Assembly: GCA_016717145.1 (NCBI GenBank)
Contig: JADKGD010000074.1
Span: 62,001 to 126,000 of the forward strand
Origin: Saprospiraceae bacterium
GTDB lineage: Bacteria; Bacteroidota; Bacteroidia; Chitinophagales; Saprospiraceae
DNA length: 64,000 bases
Reading direction: 5' to 3'
Shown here: piece after piece, positions 38,603-48,211 of the stretch
Position numbering within the stretch: the first letter of the stretch is position 1
Layout of the letters: every line of letters starts with the position of its first letter
The notes under the pieces: model-generated
What the model saw: the letters and a program-made list of their open reading frames with translations, nothing else
Told to the model about the DNA's origin: nothing
Databases searched by the model: none
Position numbers and translations under genes: made by a program

Positions 38603-39841
38603 ATGAAACAAAATTTTCGCATTATTTGTCTATCAATATTTTTTCTCATACACTATTATGTTCTTAATGCACAAAATATTTTTGAAAATAACACAGACGC
38701 AAGAAGAATATCTCCAACTGAATTTGGCATTCCAGCATCACCAGTTTTTGATCTGATGGGTGTAACACCTTCACAAGTTATAAAATCCAATGATATAAAA
38801 GACTTCAAAGTTGATTGGGCATTTAAGTCATGGAGCCTCAGTCCTAATATTGCTTTACAAGCACAGCCATTTTGGGAAATAATGTACAACAGAAAAGACA
38901 TTAAAAAGTACCAAAATGCACGTCCGTTTATGAGCAAGTTAGCAAGTGTAGATGTTTCTGCTGGAACAGTAAGAGATCAAAATACGGACAGAAGAATCGG
39001 TTTTGCTGTAAAATTATCTTTGTATAAGGAGAAAGATCCGCTGCTAGAAAAAGGATATTACGTAGACATTGAAAAGTCGATTGTGGAAGAAAAAAAAGCA
39101 GCCGAAAAAGAATTAATATTATTAAAAAAACAACTTGATACAACCACAAACTTATTAATAAAACCTCAAATCAGACGGACTATTGAAGGGTATGAAATCG
39201 ATTTATTATCGCTCAATAGCAAGAGACAAAGATTAATCAATGAAAAAGCACAAGTTATCGTTGGAGAGTTTTGGAATTCCTCTTGGGTAGATATCGGTTT
39301 TGGTAAAATAAACTCCTATGTTACTGATTCAAGTGGAAGTCTAGCATCTTTGCGGCTAAATAGGTCAACAGCTAATGGTATTTGGATCAATGCCGGGAAG
39401 GGCTTTGGTAAATCATTGTTATTGAGCGGATTACTTAGATTTCATTCTTATGAAGAACAAGTAAATTTTAGCACCCTTGACAATAATGGCATTCAATTTG
39501 ACACCACGGCAGTTGCAAGCAATAACATCATGTCATTCGGTGCAAATTTAAGATATGGCAGTCCCTATTTTACCTTTTTTGTGGAGTATATTTATGAACG
39601 AAGGGGTCTAAAAACACCATTGGATGCGATCAAAGAAGTTTTTATAACACCTGAGAATTCCAGCATTATATCCAATTCTGTCGATTGGAACATCGTGCAT
39701 CCATATCGATTTAATTTCGGAGGAGACTGGAGAATTAATAAAAATGTAATTTTAAATTACAGTATGCAGACCATATTTGACGCAGCTTTAAACTTAAAAA
39801 CATTTCTACCAGTCGTTTCAATATCATGTTTAATGCGGTAA
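38603..39841 (+). CDS. Exported outer-membrane-like protein with a coiled-coil insert
   Basis: This 412-residue protein is of unknown function. It has a signal peptide at residues 1-23 (IICLSIFFLIHYYVLNAQ). The flanking parts have beta-barrel-like alternation (FKVDWAFKSWSLSPNIALQAQPFWEIMY, GFAVKLSLY, WVDIGFGKINSYV, GIWINAGKGFGKSLLLSGLLRFHSY, NFGGDWRINKNVILNYSMQTIF). A charged helical segment of about 60 residues (150-215; IEKSIVEEKKAAEKELILLKKQ) should form a helical hairpin or coiled coil. A barrel interrupted by such a periplasmic or surface hairpin is unusual. It is the first gene of a plus-strand run that continues through a protease-like gene, a response regulator and two kinases. Confidence 0.65.
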   Translation: MKQNFRIICLSIFFLIHYYVLNAQNIFENNTDARRISPTEFGIPASPVFDLMGVTPSQVIKSNDIKDFKVDWAFKSWSLSPNIALQAQPFWEIMYNRKDIKKYQNARPFMSKLASVDVSAGTVRDQNTDRRIGFAVKLSLYKEKDPLLEKGYYVDIEKSIVEEKKAAEKELILLKKQLDTTTNLLIKPQIRRTIEGYEIDLLSLNSKRQRLINEKAQVIVGEFWNSSWVDIGFGKINSYVTDSSGSLASLRLNRSTANGIWINAGKGFGKSLLLSGLLRFHSYEEQVNFSTLDNNGIQFDTTAVASNNIMSFGANLRYGSPYFTFFVEYIYERRGLKTPLDAIKEVFITPENSSIISNSVDWNIVHPYRFNFGGDWRINKNVILNYSMQTIFDAALNLKTFLPVVSISCLMR

Positions 39842-39996
39842 GAGCAAATTTTCAAATAACTTAAAACGGTATTTTTTTTAAAATAAAACAACTTATTCAG
39901 CTAATTAAATGCTTAATGTGACCATTTATAATCAATTAAAAAAAAGTACCAGCACATCTTCTTTTCAGAATTTTAATCACTAATAAATTAAAACAA

Positions 39997-41194
39997 ATGT
40001 CAATTAAAATTATCGCAATTATTGTATCTATACAATTATTTTTTATTGCAAATAGCTTTAGTCAACAAATCTCTGCAGACCAAATTAAAACAAACCTTAA
40101 GGCTGCTACTGTATTAATCAGTAATAACAGGCAGAAGATTCCGGCATTTTTTATAGCAGATAAAATTTTGCTTACCTATCCCAAGGCTATTTATAATTTT
40201 ATTGGCACTACCATGGAATTAAATCTAAACAATACTATAATATCTGTAGAATTTACAAATGCAACACCAATAGAAAATGTAAATCATTGGACATTGATCA
40301 GACTTTCGGGTCAAAATATAGCTAGTCTAATATATGAACCGCTCAAATTTGCTGATCAGATTCCAGCTTACCCATCTAAAATTTACAACTATATTCCTTT
40401 CTCAAGTTTTTTAAGTAATAGTATCATTGATGTACGTGATAGAACTATAGTGACAGAAAATCAATTTTTCAGTGAAGGGAGAGCCGGGACACCAGTTGTA
40501 AATAATCTAGGCCATGTTTTTGGATTTTTTCAAAATAATAACATACTCGACCCCAATGGTGAACATGGATTTTTAGAATTAACTTCTTTTATAAAAGTAT
40601 TTGAAAAATTAGGGGCTAATATTTTTTGGACGCCTATCCAAAATTCTAATTCCGGAACGATAACATCAACAATTCCTATAGCAGTTTTAAGGGGTCCTAA
40701 AGGTGTGAAAATTTTTCTAGCGGGTAAAACATATATCGTGACATTTATTTCCTCAAAACATTTTGTTATCCCTAAATCTTTTTTCCAAATTCGGATATTA
40801 TTAATACAAACTCTTTTATCTTCATAATACAAGTATTACTCCTATCACGATTAAATTTAAAAAGGTATATGAAGATCCATTATCAAACATTTGTATAATG
40901 AAAGTTTCATTTCCCAGTGATTTTACTTGTGTCAATGTGCCTTTATCTACAGCACCGGTTTCGGTAAACGCGAGAGTATTTAGAGGCGATAAGGAAGATT
41001 TTGTAAGGGAAACGACAAATGATCAAAATGGAGGCGGATTTTTTTCTATTGGCGGATATCATGCACTAAATGCTTATATTTTTAATAGCCAAGGTCAATT
41101 CGCAGGACTTGTCATGGGTGAAAAGAATGGTAGAGCCATATTGCGAGATGTTTCAACTATATCACAAGCAATATTGAATGCAATGGCTGATTAA
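39997..41194 (+). CDS. Exported protein with two degenerate trypsin-like domains, two frameshifts
   Basis: The first frame (39997-40827) has a signal peptide (IAIIVSIQLFFIANSFSQQ) and a beta-rich region. Its RAGTPVVNNLGHVFGFFQ occupies the place of the GDSGGPV-type serine motif of S1/S46-like proteases. The reading frame then needs one more T at 40779-40784 (FFPNSDIINTNSF) and one more base near 40823-40828. After that it continues through TSITPITIKFKKVYEDPL to 41194, where a second similar motif is NGGGFFSIGGYHALNAYIF...GQFAGLVMG. The joined length is about 399 residues. In both motifs the catalytic serine is replaced (Ala, Gly), so proteolysis is unlikely. The family assignment rests on motif shape only and is tentative. 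Confidence 0.5.
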
Positions 41195-41270
41195 TAGAAA
41201 ACATGAATTAAAAAAAAATGCCAAAATTTAGCTTATTCAAAATATTAATTTTTTAATATAACTTTGTACA

Positions 41271-41904
41271 ATGATCAGTGTATTTATTTATGACGACAAT
41301 GAAGCAAGAAGAGATAGTCTTATCGCACTTCTAGAGCTGACAGACACTATGAAGTATGCCGGTAGTGCACTTAATTGTTCAAATGTTGAAAAAGATATGG
41401 AGAACAGCAGGCCAGACGTGGTGCTTATGGACATTGAAATGCCTGAAACAAATGGTATTGAAGGGGTCCGCCGAATTAAAAGTAAATACCCGAATATCAA
41501 AATCATCATGCAAACGGTCTACGAAGATAGTGACAAAATTTTTGATGCCCTGCGTAATGGTGCAGAAGGTTATATTCTCAAAAAAGCTTCAATAAATAAT
41601 ATCATTGAAAGCATAAATGAAGTGCACAAAGGCGGGGCATTCATGACGCCAAGCGTAGCCATGCAGGTCATGAATTTTTAAAAAACCTGCTCAAAATGAT
41701 TCAAAAATAGAGAGCTTGACTCCAAGGGAATCAGAAGTTTTGACCTCTCTTTCTGAAGGTGATAGCTACAAAATGATTGCTAATAAATTGAACATAAGTT
41801 ATGGTACGGTAAATAATCATATCAAAAAAATCTATGAAAAGCTGCATGTGCATTCATTGGGTGAGGCAGTATCATATGCCTTAAGAAATAAAGGCAACCC
41901 CTGA
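41271..41904 (+). CDS. NarL/FixJ-type response regulator, one frameshift
   Basis: This is a DNA-binding response regulator of about 211 residues. Its receiver domain (1-120) has acidic pair D8-D9 (IYDDNEARR), phospho-acceptor D54 (VVLMDIEMP) and the conserved lysine in EGYILKKAS. It has a C-terminal LuxR-type HTH (LTPRESEVLTSLSEGDSYKMIANKLNISYGTVNNHIKKIYEKL). The frame breaks in the T run at 41677-41681; one more T gives NFFKKPAQNDSKIESLTPRE and joins both parts. It ends 3 bp before the first histidine kinase gene, so the pair is co-transcribed. Its cognate kinase is probably the intact one at 43674, since the adjacent one has lost its key residues. Confidence 0.9.
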
Positions 41905-41907
41905 ATC

Positions 41908-43161
41908 ATGGGCGGTGATAATCAACATATTATTGAGTGGTTTGTTCTTGGTGCGTCTGCCATAATGCTGATATATCATACTATTTTATATCTCCAACAA
42001 AGGGACACATACATTTTATTGTATTCAAACTATCTATGCTCCTTAGTTATTTATTTAATATTCAGACGATGGACTCATTTTGATTCATTTGCAAATGATA
42101 CTTTTTCATTGGCATATGTCATTGATCACCCATTGATTTTATACATGTTATTCAGTTATGTTTTTTTTATATCCAATGTTTTGGAAATTAATAAAAACGC
42201 TCCTGTTATTAAATTTGCTGTTTTTGGTTTTTATGTAACCATTATTGTCTTATTCTTTATTCATGTGATAAAAATACTATTTACTGATGAAACATTTATT
42301 TCTCGCACCTATTTTTTGATAAGCAAATTAACTTTATTGTTTTTTGCATTTCTTGGTCTTTTTGGTGCCTTATATGTCCGAAAAACAACTTTTGTGCGTA
42401 TCATTATTTCAGGGGGATTGGTTTATGCAATATTTAGTTTATTGACTATTTTATCTATTTTTGGTCATCTTAACGTTTTAGTTTAAAAGAATATGATTTC
42501 TACTTTATCGGATGTGTACTGGATATTTTATTATTTTCTACAGCACTCGGGTATCGTAGTTTTCTTATCAATCAGGACAAAATAGAAACTCAAAATTTGC
42601 TTATGAAAGAAAGCGAAAAAAACAAAGAGCTTTTACAAATACAGCACAACATTTTACAAAAGAAAATAAACGCGAACAGGCATTACTAGCTATGAATAAG
42701 CAGTTGCAGGATGAAGTCGGAGCTAATTTAAGCAGTTTGCATGTATATGCAGACCTAGCAGCTAAAGTTTCTGAGACTAACCCAAAAAAAAGCAAAGTCT
42801 ATTTGTCAAAAATAGCCGTACAAAGCCAACAGATCATGGAAGAAATAGGTGACATTATCTGGATAGCCAATGTGTATGAAAACAATGTTCATGATGCTTT
42901 TTTAACCAGAATTAAAAACTATAGCTACGAAATTCTAAACCCAAGTCAAATATCTTGTGAATTCGACATTGACCCAATTTATTATGAAACAGTTCTTAGC
43001 GCCGACTTTTTAAAAGCATCCCTATTAGTCATAACCTCTGGCATGAGGTCAAGCATCGAGGACCCTGAAATCAAAAAAATAACAGTCAGTATCAAAATAT
43101 CAGATGGGAATCCACACATCGAGTTAAGGTAATCTTTGATAAAACCCAGATTACGAATTAG
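41908..43161 (+). pseudogene. Degenerate 7TM histidine kinase truncated inside a MITE
   Basis: This is a paralogue of the kinase at 43674. Residues 1-190 hold six membrane helices. After indels near 42481-42486 and 42655-42662, a seventh helix and a coiled coil follow (ILQIQHN...). The dimerisation/phosphotransfer segment reads LQDEVGANLSS where the paralogue has LHDDIGSSLSS. The phospho-acceptor His is thus Gln (codon 42707-42709), a substitution that homopolymer error cannot explain. The N-box (EAMNN in the paralogue) reads SGMRSS. A further missing A near 43127 extends the frame as ELKVIFDKTQITN to a TAG at 43159-43161, inside the left repeat of the MITE. The ATP-binding G boxes are absent. 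It is either a dead gene or a signalling-incompetent receptor that still dimerises. Confidence 0.75.
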
Positions 43162-43458
43162 GTTTTGTTACGAAACAGAATTATACAAAATAGCAATAAA
43201 GCACATGAAAGCCGTTTAAAAATTGTGATCCTAAATCACAATTTAGGACTTTACTGATGGGTTACTACACATCAGCTTAGTCAATGCCACCATCCAGTTG
43301 GTGGTGGTTCAGAACTAAAATGACATTAATATGTCATTTCGTCACGTTCTTCATGATGAGGACGGAAAAATGAGTACTGAAATAGATATGAAGTAGAATT
43401 TTGTTGCAGTACCTGCCCGACTTTGGCAGGCGGGAATTCCTAATGCGTAATCTGGGTT
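43143..43458. mobile_element. MITE-like element of 316 bp with 20-bp terminal inverted repeats
   Basis: The left end AACCCAGATTACGAATTAGG (43143-43162) and the right end CCTAATGCGTAATCTGGGTT (43439-43458) are inverted copies with one mismatch. Between them there is no ORF but a chain of hairpins. These are AAATTGTGAT/ATCACAATTT (about 43218-43243), TGATG/CATCA, CCACCA/TGGTGG, AAATGACAT/ATGTCATTT, CGTC/GACG and CCTGCCCGACTTTGGCAGGCGGG near the right end. Flanks show no clear target duplication beyond A residues. No transposase is in the window, so it would need one in trans. It lies at the truncated 3' end of the degenerate kinase. Confidence 0.7.
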
Positions 43459-43673
43459 AAACATACAGCTTGAACACAATTTAACATAATTTTACAATTA
43501 ATTATCTCCAGGCATTTTAAGCGTGACGTAATCTTGAGTCGATTTAATATTGAAATACTTTTTACTGGCTACAAATTACTTATTTTGTTGTTTTATTTTA
43601 TATCTAAATTTATATCTTCGTCATTGAAAATGAAAAGAGCACCGATTTATATAAAAAAAAGATATTTCATCAA

Positions 43674-45062
43674 ATGCAGGAAACATTACTAAGAGAAACA
43701 TTTACCCTGAATGAATTATCGAAGCTTCTGCCATATGTCATTACGATAGGTGCAACTGTTATTTTATTAGCATATCATACAGTTTCATATTTTCACTATA
43801 AAGACAGTTTACTAAAAGATTTTTGTATCTATCTATTTTCACAGACTTGTTATCTTAGTTTTGCTATATGGCTACAACTAGCTTACAGAACATACGCTGA
43901 TTCTCCAGAGATCTATTGGGTGATTAAAGAATCCTTAGAAATTTTAACCTACTTTTTTTACATTATTTACACGACAAATGCTATTGGTTTTGATAAAATA
44001 GAGCATAGACTATTACGTATAATTATAAAAACTACCTTAATAATTATGCTTATTTATCAGCCATTACAAATAGTAGTGTTGTATGGCTTTGAATCAAGCA
44101 ATACATTTATTTTTATTGGAATCAGATTGTTGATTTTTGCTTTGGCGATAGTCATGTTCTGGCAAAGCTTTAAGATCAAAAATAATAGAATTTTGACCTA
44201 TATAAGATTTGCTACCTTTATTTATTTCTTTTTTGGGCTGTTAAGTTTTTCAGCTATGTTTTATGATATTAAGAAGTATCATATGGTTCCTTATCATTTT
44301 ATTCTTATCGGTGTCATTACCGATTTGATCATTTTTTCAATAGCAATGTCTAATAGGACCAAGTACCAAATTATTAGTGCTGAACAAAATGCAAAAGATA
44401 AAGAGATAGAGATTCAAACTATGGCATTTAGGCAGGAAAGAATTATCCAGGAACAAAAGGAGGAATACAGAAGAAATATAGCTATGGACTTGCATGACGA
44501 TATAGGTTCTAGTCTGAGTAGTATTCTGATATACAGCGAACTGGCTCAAAAAACTATAGAGTCTAAACCGGCTATTACCCAATCTATCTTAAATAAAATC
44601 AGTATACAATCTAAGGAAATAAGTAATAAATTGTCTGATTTTATTTGGAGCCTCAAAATTGAAAAAGGAATTAACAATAATAATCTGAAACAACGTTTGC
44701 TGGATTATCAGCAATATTTATTTGAAGAAATGAATATAACCTGTCATTATGATATTGATGAGACCATCTTACCTGAAAATATGAATATTATCAGAAACCT
44801 TCTTTTGATCATCAAAGAAGCTATGAACAATGTTGCAAAATATGCTCATGCCCAAAATGTAGACATTACACTAAAAAAAGATCTTGAAAAAATTGTTCTG
44901 ACAATTAAAGATGATGGCATTGGGTTTGACCAACCAAATATTAAAAAAGGCAATGGATTAATAAATATTAATAAAAGATGCCAGGCTATAAATGCCAGGT
45001 GTAAAATCATATCAGCCCAAGGAAAAGGCACTTCGATTGAAATAATAATTTCTAAGCCCTGA
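43674..45062 (+). CDS. 7TM sensor histidine kinase (HisKA_3/NarX-like)
   Basis: This is a 462-residue inner-membrane sensor kinase. Seven membrane helices (about residues 17-40, 48-70, 83-104, 113-137, 142-163, 169-192, 200-220) without a large periplasmic domain recall the 7TMR-DISM type. A coiled coil (AEQNAKDKEIEIQTMAFRQE) leads to the HisKA_3 box LHDDIGSSLSS with phospho-acceptor H274. The HATPase domain has N-box E382-AMNN386-VAKYAHA and G-boxes DDGIGFD and KGNGLINI, ending GKGTSIEIIIS. All catalytic residues are present. It probably phosphorylates the NarL-type regulator encoded at 41271. Between them sit the degenerate paralogue and the MITE. The signal is unknown. Confidence 0.93.
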   Translation: MQETLLRETFTLNELSKLLPYVITIGATVILLAYHTVSYFHYKDSLLKDFCIYLFSQTCYLSFAIWLQLAYRTYADSPEIYWVIKESLEILTYFFYIIYTTNAIGFDKIEHRLLRIIIKTTLIIMLIYQPLQIVVLYGFESSNTFIFIGIRLLIFALAIVMFWQSFKIKNNRILTYIRFATFIYFFFGLLSFSAMFYDIKKYHMVPYHFILIGVITDLIIFSIAMSNRTKYQIISAEQNAKDKEIEIQTMAFRQERIIQEQKEEYRRNIAMDLHDDIGSSLSSILIYSELAQKTIESKPAITQSILNKISIQSKEISNKLSDFIWSLKIEKGINNNNLKQRLLDYQQYLFEEMNITCHYDIDETILPENMNIIRNLLLIIKEAMNNVAKYAHAQNVDITLKKDLEKIVLTIKDDGIGFDQPNIKKGNGLININKRCQAINARCKIISAQGKGTSIEIIISKP

Positions 45063-45120
45063 CACTAAATGTAGCCTCTCCTTTTTTATTTAATATAAAT
45101 ATTCACTACTAACCTTAAAA

Positions 45121-46505
<1,385 letters not shown>

Positions 46506-46864
46506 GTTATAGTGATAAATATTATGATGGTAAAGTTTTTTAAAAATTACCCAATTCCAGTTTTGTATTATCAGGTATAAATTCAACTATCCTGATATTA
46601 TATTTGTACATGGTTAAATGGCCTACAAAAAATGGTTTAAGCGGCGAGGGACATATCATACTACATTAAGTATCCAATTTAAATATCGATTGACATTTAA
46701 TTTATCCATGTTTTAATTTTAATATTATCCGGGTAAACTGATATGATTAGATACCTAAAATATGCCTATATTTAGCTATTGTGGACAACATAAAAATACT
46801 AGACCTTTACATCATATTATTTCTCTTTAATTAATTACCATTTATCAAACTTTAAAAATTTAAA
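46506..46864. other. AT-rich spacer after the homopolymer island
   Basis: Normal-looking AT-rich sequence resumes at about 46506. I see no ORF, hairpin or promoter box that I can support before the gene at 46865. Confidence 0.4.
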
Positions 46865-47548
46865 ATGAAAAAGTATGTTTTTGTCACTTTTGCAATGATT
46901 AAAATTTTATTGTTATCTGTCGATGGGATAATTGCCCAAACTTATAACAATGGGTCCAGGAAATCTAGAGACAGGTCGTCCACATACAAGCCTCCTCAAG
47001 GGCAACCAGGAGTTTCTGTACTCGGCTCTCCATTGCAACCGGTCGACCCTCCTACTAGTGGCTGTCAAGCCATTTATAATCACCTGGCAAACTGGAAAGG
47101 AGAATCTAATGAAAGTCCCGCAGCTGAAGTCTGTTTTTCATGGTATGTTGCCCCGCCAGATGATAATGGTATCGGAGTAATTGTCGATCCGTTTTTTCCT
47201 CGAGGTCCAATAGTAAGTAGTGTGCCATTTAAGGCAAACAAGGATGCGGTAAATTCGGATTCAAAAAATATCAGGCTAGAGAATCTTTTGATACTTCAGG
47301 ATTCGTCCGGCGTAAATGGATTGGGTAGCCGTCTTAAGAAGGCTCGATTTGAAGTAAATACTGAACAGAACGGAGCTGAAATCTTCGACGTAAAAGGCAA
47401 AACCGTCACAAATATAGCATTCTACGAACCAAACAAAAAAGGCGAAATCTGGGGTAGATGCAGCTATCAAAACAAATCCTATTATGTAAAAATGACGTGG
47501 GAGAAAGGAAAGATGGTAAATGAGTACAATTTTGAATTGCTAAAGTAA
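46865..47548 (+). CDS. Secreted hypothetical protein with Pro/Gly-rich N-terminal region
   Basis: This 227-residue protein belongs to no family I recognise. It has a signal peptide at about residues 1-25 (FVTFAMIKILLLSVDGIIAQ). A basic, low-complexity segment follows (SRKSRDRSSTYKPPQGQPG, about 31-49) and then a Pro/Gly-rich linker with two cysteines (SGCQAIYNH and AEVCFSWYV) that could form a disulfide. The C-terminal ~75 residues (KARFEVNTEQNGAEIFDVKGKTVTNIAFYEP...SYYVKMTWEKGKMVNEYNFELL) look like a beta meander. There is no T9SS tail. It is monocistronic and ends at a bidirectional hairpin shared with aroK. Confidence 0.7.
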   Translation: MKKYVFVTFAMIKILLLSVDGIIAQTYNNGSRKSRDRSSTYKPPQGQPGVSVLGSPLQPVDPPTSGCQAIYNHLANWKGESNESPAAEVCFSWYVAPPDDNGIGVIVDPFFPRGPIVSSVPFKANKDAVNSDSKNIRLENLLILQDSSGVNGLGSRLKKARFEVNTEQNGAEIFDVKGKTVTNIAFYEPNKKGEIWGRCSYQNKSYYVKMTWEKGKMVNEYNFELLK

Positions 47549-47588
47549 GTTGTAGCTAGCTCAATGTATCTTAGAATTTAACAATATT

Positions 47589-47624
47589 AAAAACTCCTCG
47601 CCACATGTTTGACTTGGAGTTTTT
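47589..47624. terminator. Bidirectional hairpin between convergent genes
   Basis: AAAAACTCC and GGAGTTTTT form a stem with an 18-base loop between the secreted protein's stop and the aroK stop. T and A runs allow use from both sides. Confidence 0.7.
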
Positions 47625-47629
47625 AGTAT

Positions 47630-48128
47630 TTATATCTTAGCCAAAATTTTGTTTGCAATTTGTTCCGGAGTTCCAATACTCTTGACAGATATATCTGCCT
47701 GATTATAAAATTGGCTCCTTAATCGTTGTAAGACTTCCATAGTAGTAAATAACTCAGTTTCGGTTTTTCCCTTTTTGAGCGGACGTGTTACATCACTTTT
47801 GATTCGTTGCACAATGATATCAGTTGTGGCTTCAATGTATACGGTTATTCCTTTTTCATTAAGGTCATCTATCAGATCATTATGACAAGGCAATCCCCCG
47901 CCTGTAGCGACGATGCCATCAACTATATTCCAGTTTTCTATCAATACCTTCTCCATGTTTCTAAAATAGGACTCCCCATGCACGTCAAAAATTTCTGAAA
48001 TGGTCATTCCTTCTGCCTTTGATATAATTTGATCTGTATCGTAAAAAAGGAATATTAAGTGTCTTAGCCAATATCTTACCGACTGTAGTTTTACCACTAC
48101 CCATCATCCCAACCAAAAATATTTGCAT
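47630..48128 (-). CDS. aroK: Shikimate kinase, one frameshift
   Basis: AroK phosphorylates shikimate at the 3-hydroxyl in chorismate synthesis. The true start is the ATG at 48128: MQIFLVGMMGSGKTTVGKILAKTLNIPF, with the P-loop GMMGSGKTT. The frame then breaks in the coding-strand T run at 48045-48050, where one T too many is present. Removing it gives IPFYDTDQIISKAEGMTISEIF. Substrate-site blocks are DTDQ, GESYFRNMEK (F-R-x-x-E) and ATGGGLPC. A lid with RPLKKG follows. The total is about 165 residues, normal for the family. Its pathway partner aroC is also in the window at 55428 but in a separate transcript. Confidence 0.9.
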
Positions 48129-48141
48129 ACCGATAATAATT

Positions 48142-48180
48142 AAAAAAAAAAACGACACAGCTTTTATTTTAACTGTATCG
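48142..48180 (-). terminator. Intrinsic terminator of the susC-susD operon
   Basis: On the minus strand CGATACAG pairs with CTGTGTCG (one wobble) around a 12-base loop and is followed by 11 T. It begins 31 bp beyond the susD stop. Confidence 0.85.
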
Positions 48181-48211
48181 CTTAATAAATTGTTTTTAGG
48201 ATCAATGATTA

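Noticed and set aside
40779..42662. Programmed ribosomal frameshifting in the protease-like, regulator and kinase genes
   Set aside because: The sites are ordinary homopolymers without slippery heptamers or conserved downstream structure, and the same kind of break hits unrelated housekeeping genes.
43200..43440. CRISPR-like repeats in the hairpin-rich segment
   Set aside because: The hairpins have different sequences and no regular spacing; terminal inverted repeats identify a MITE instead.
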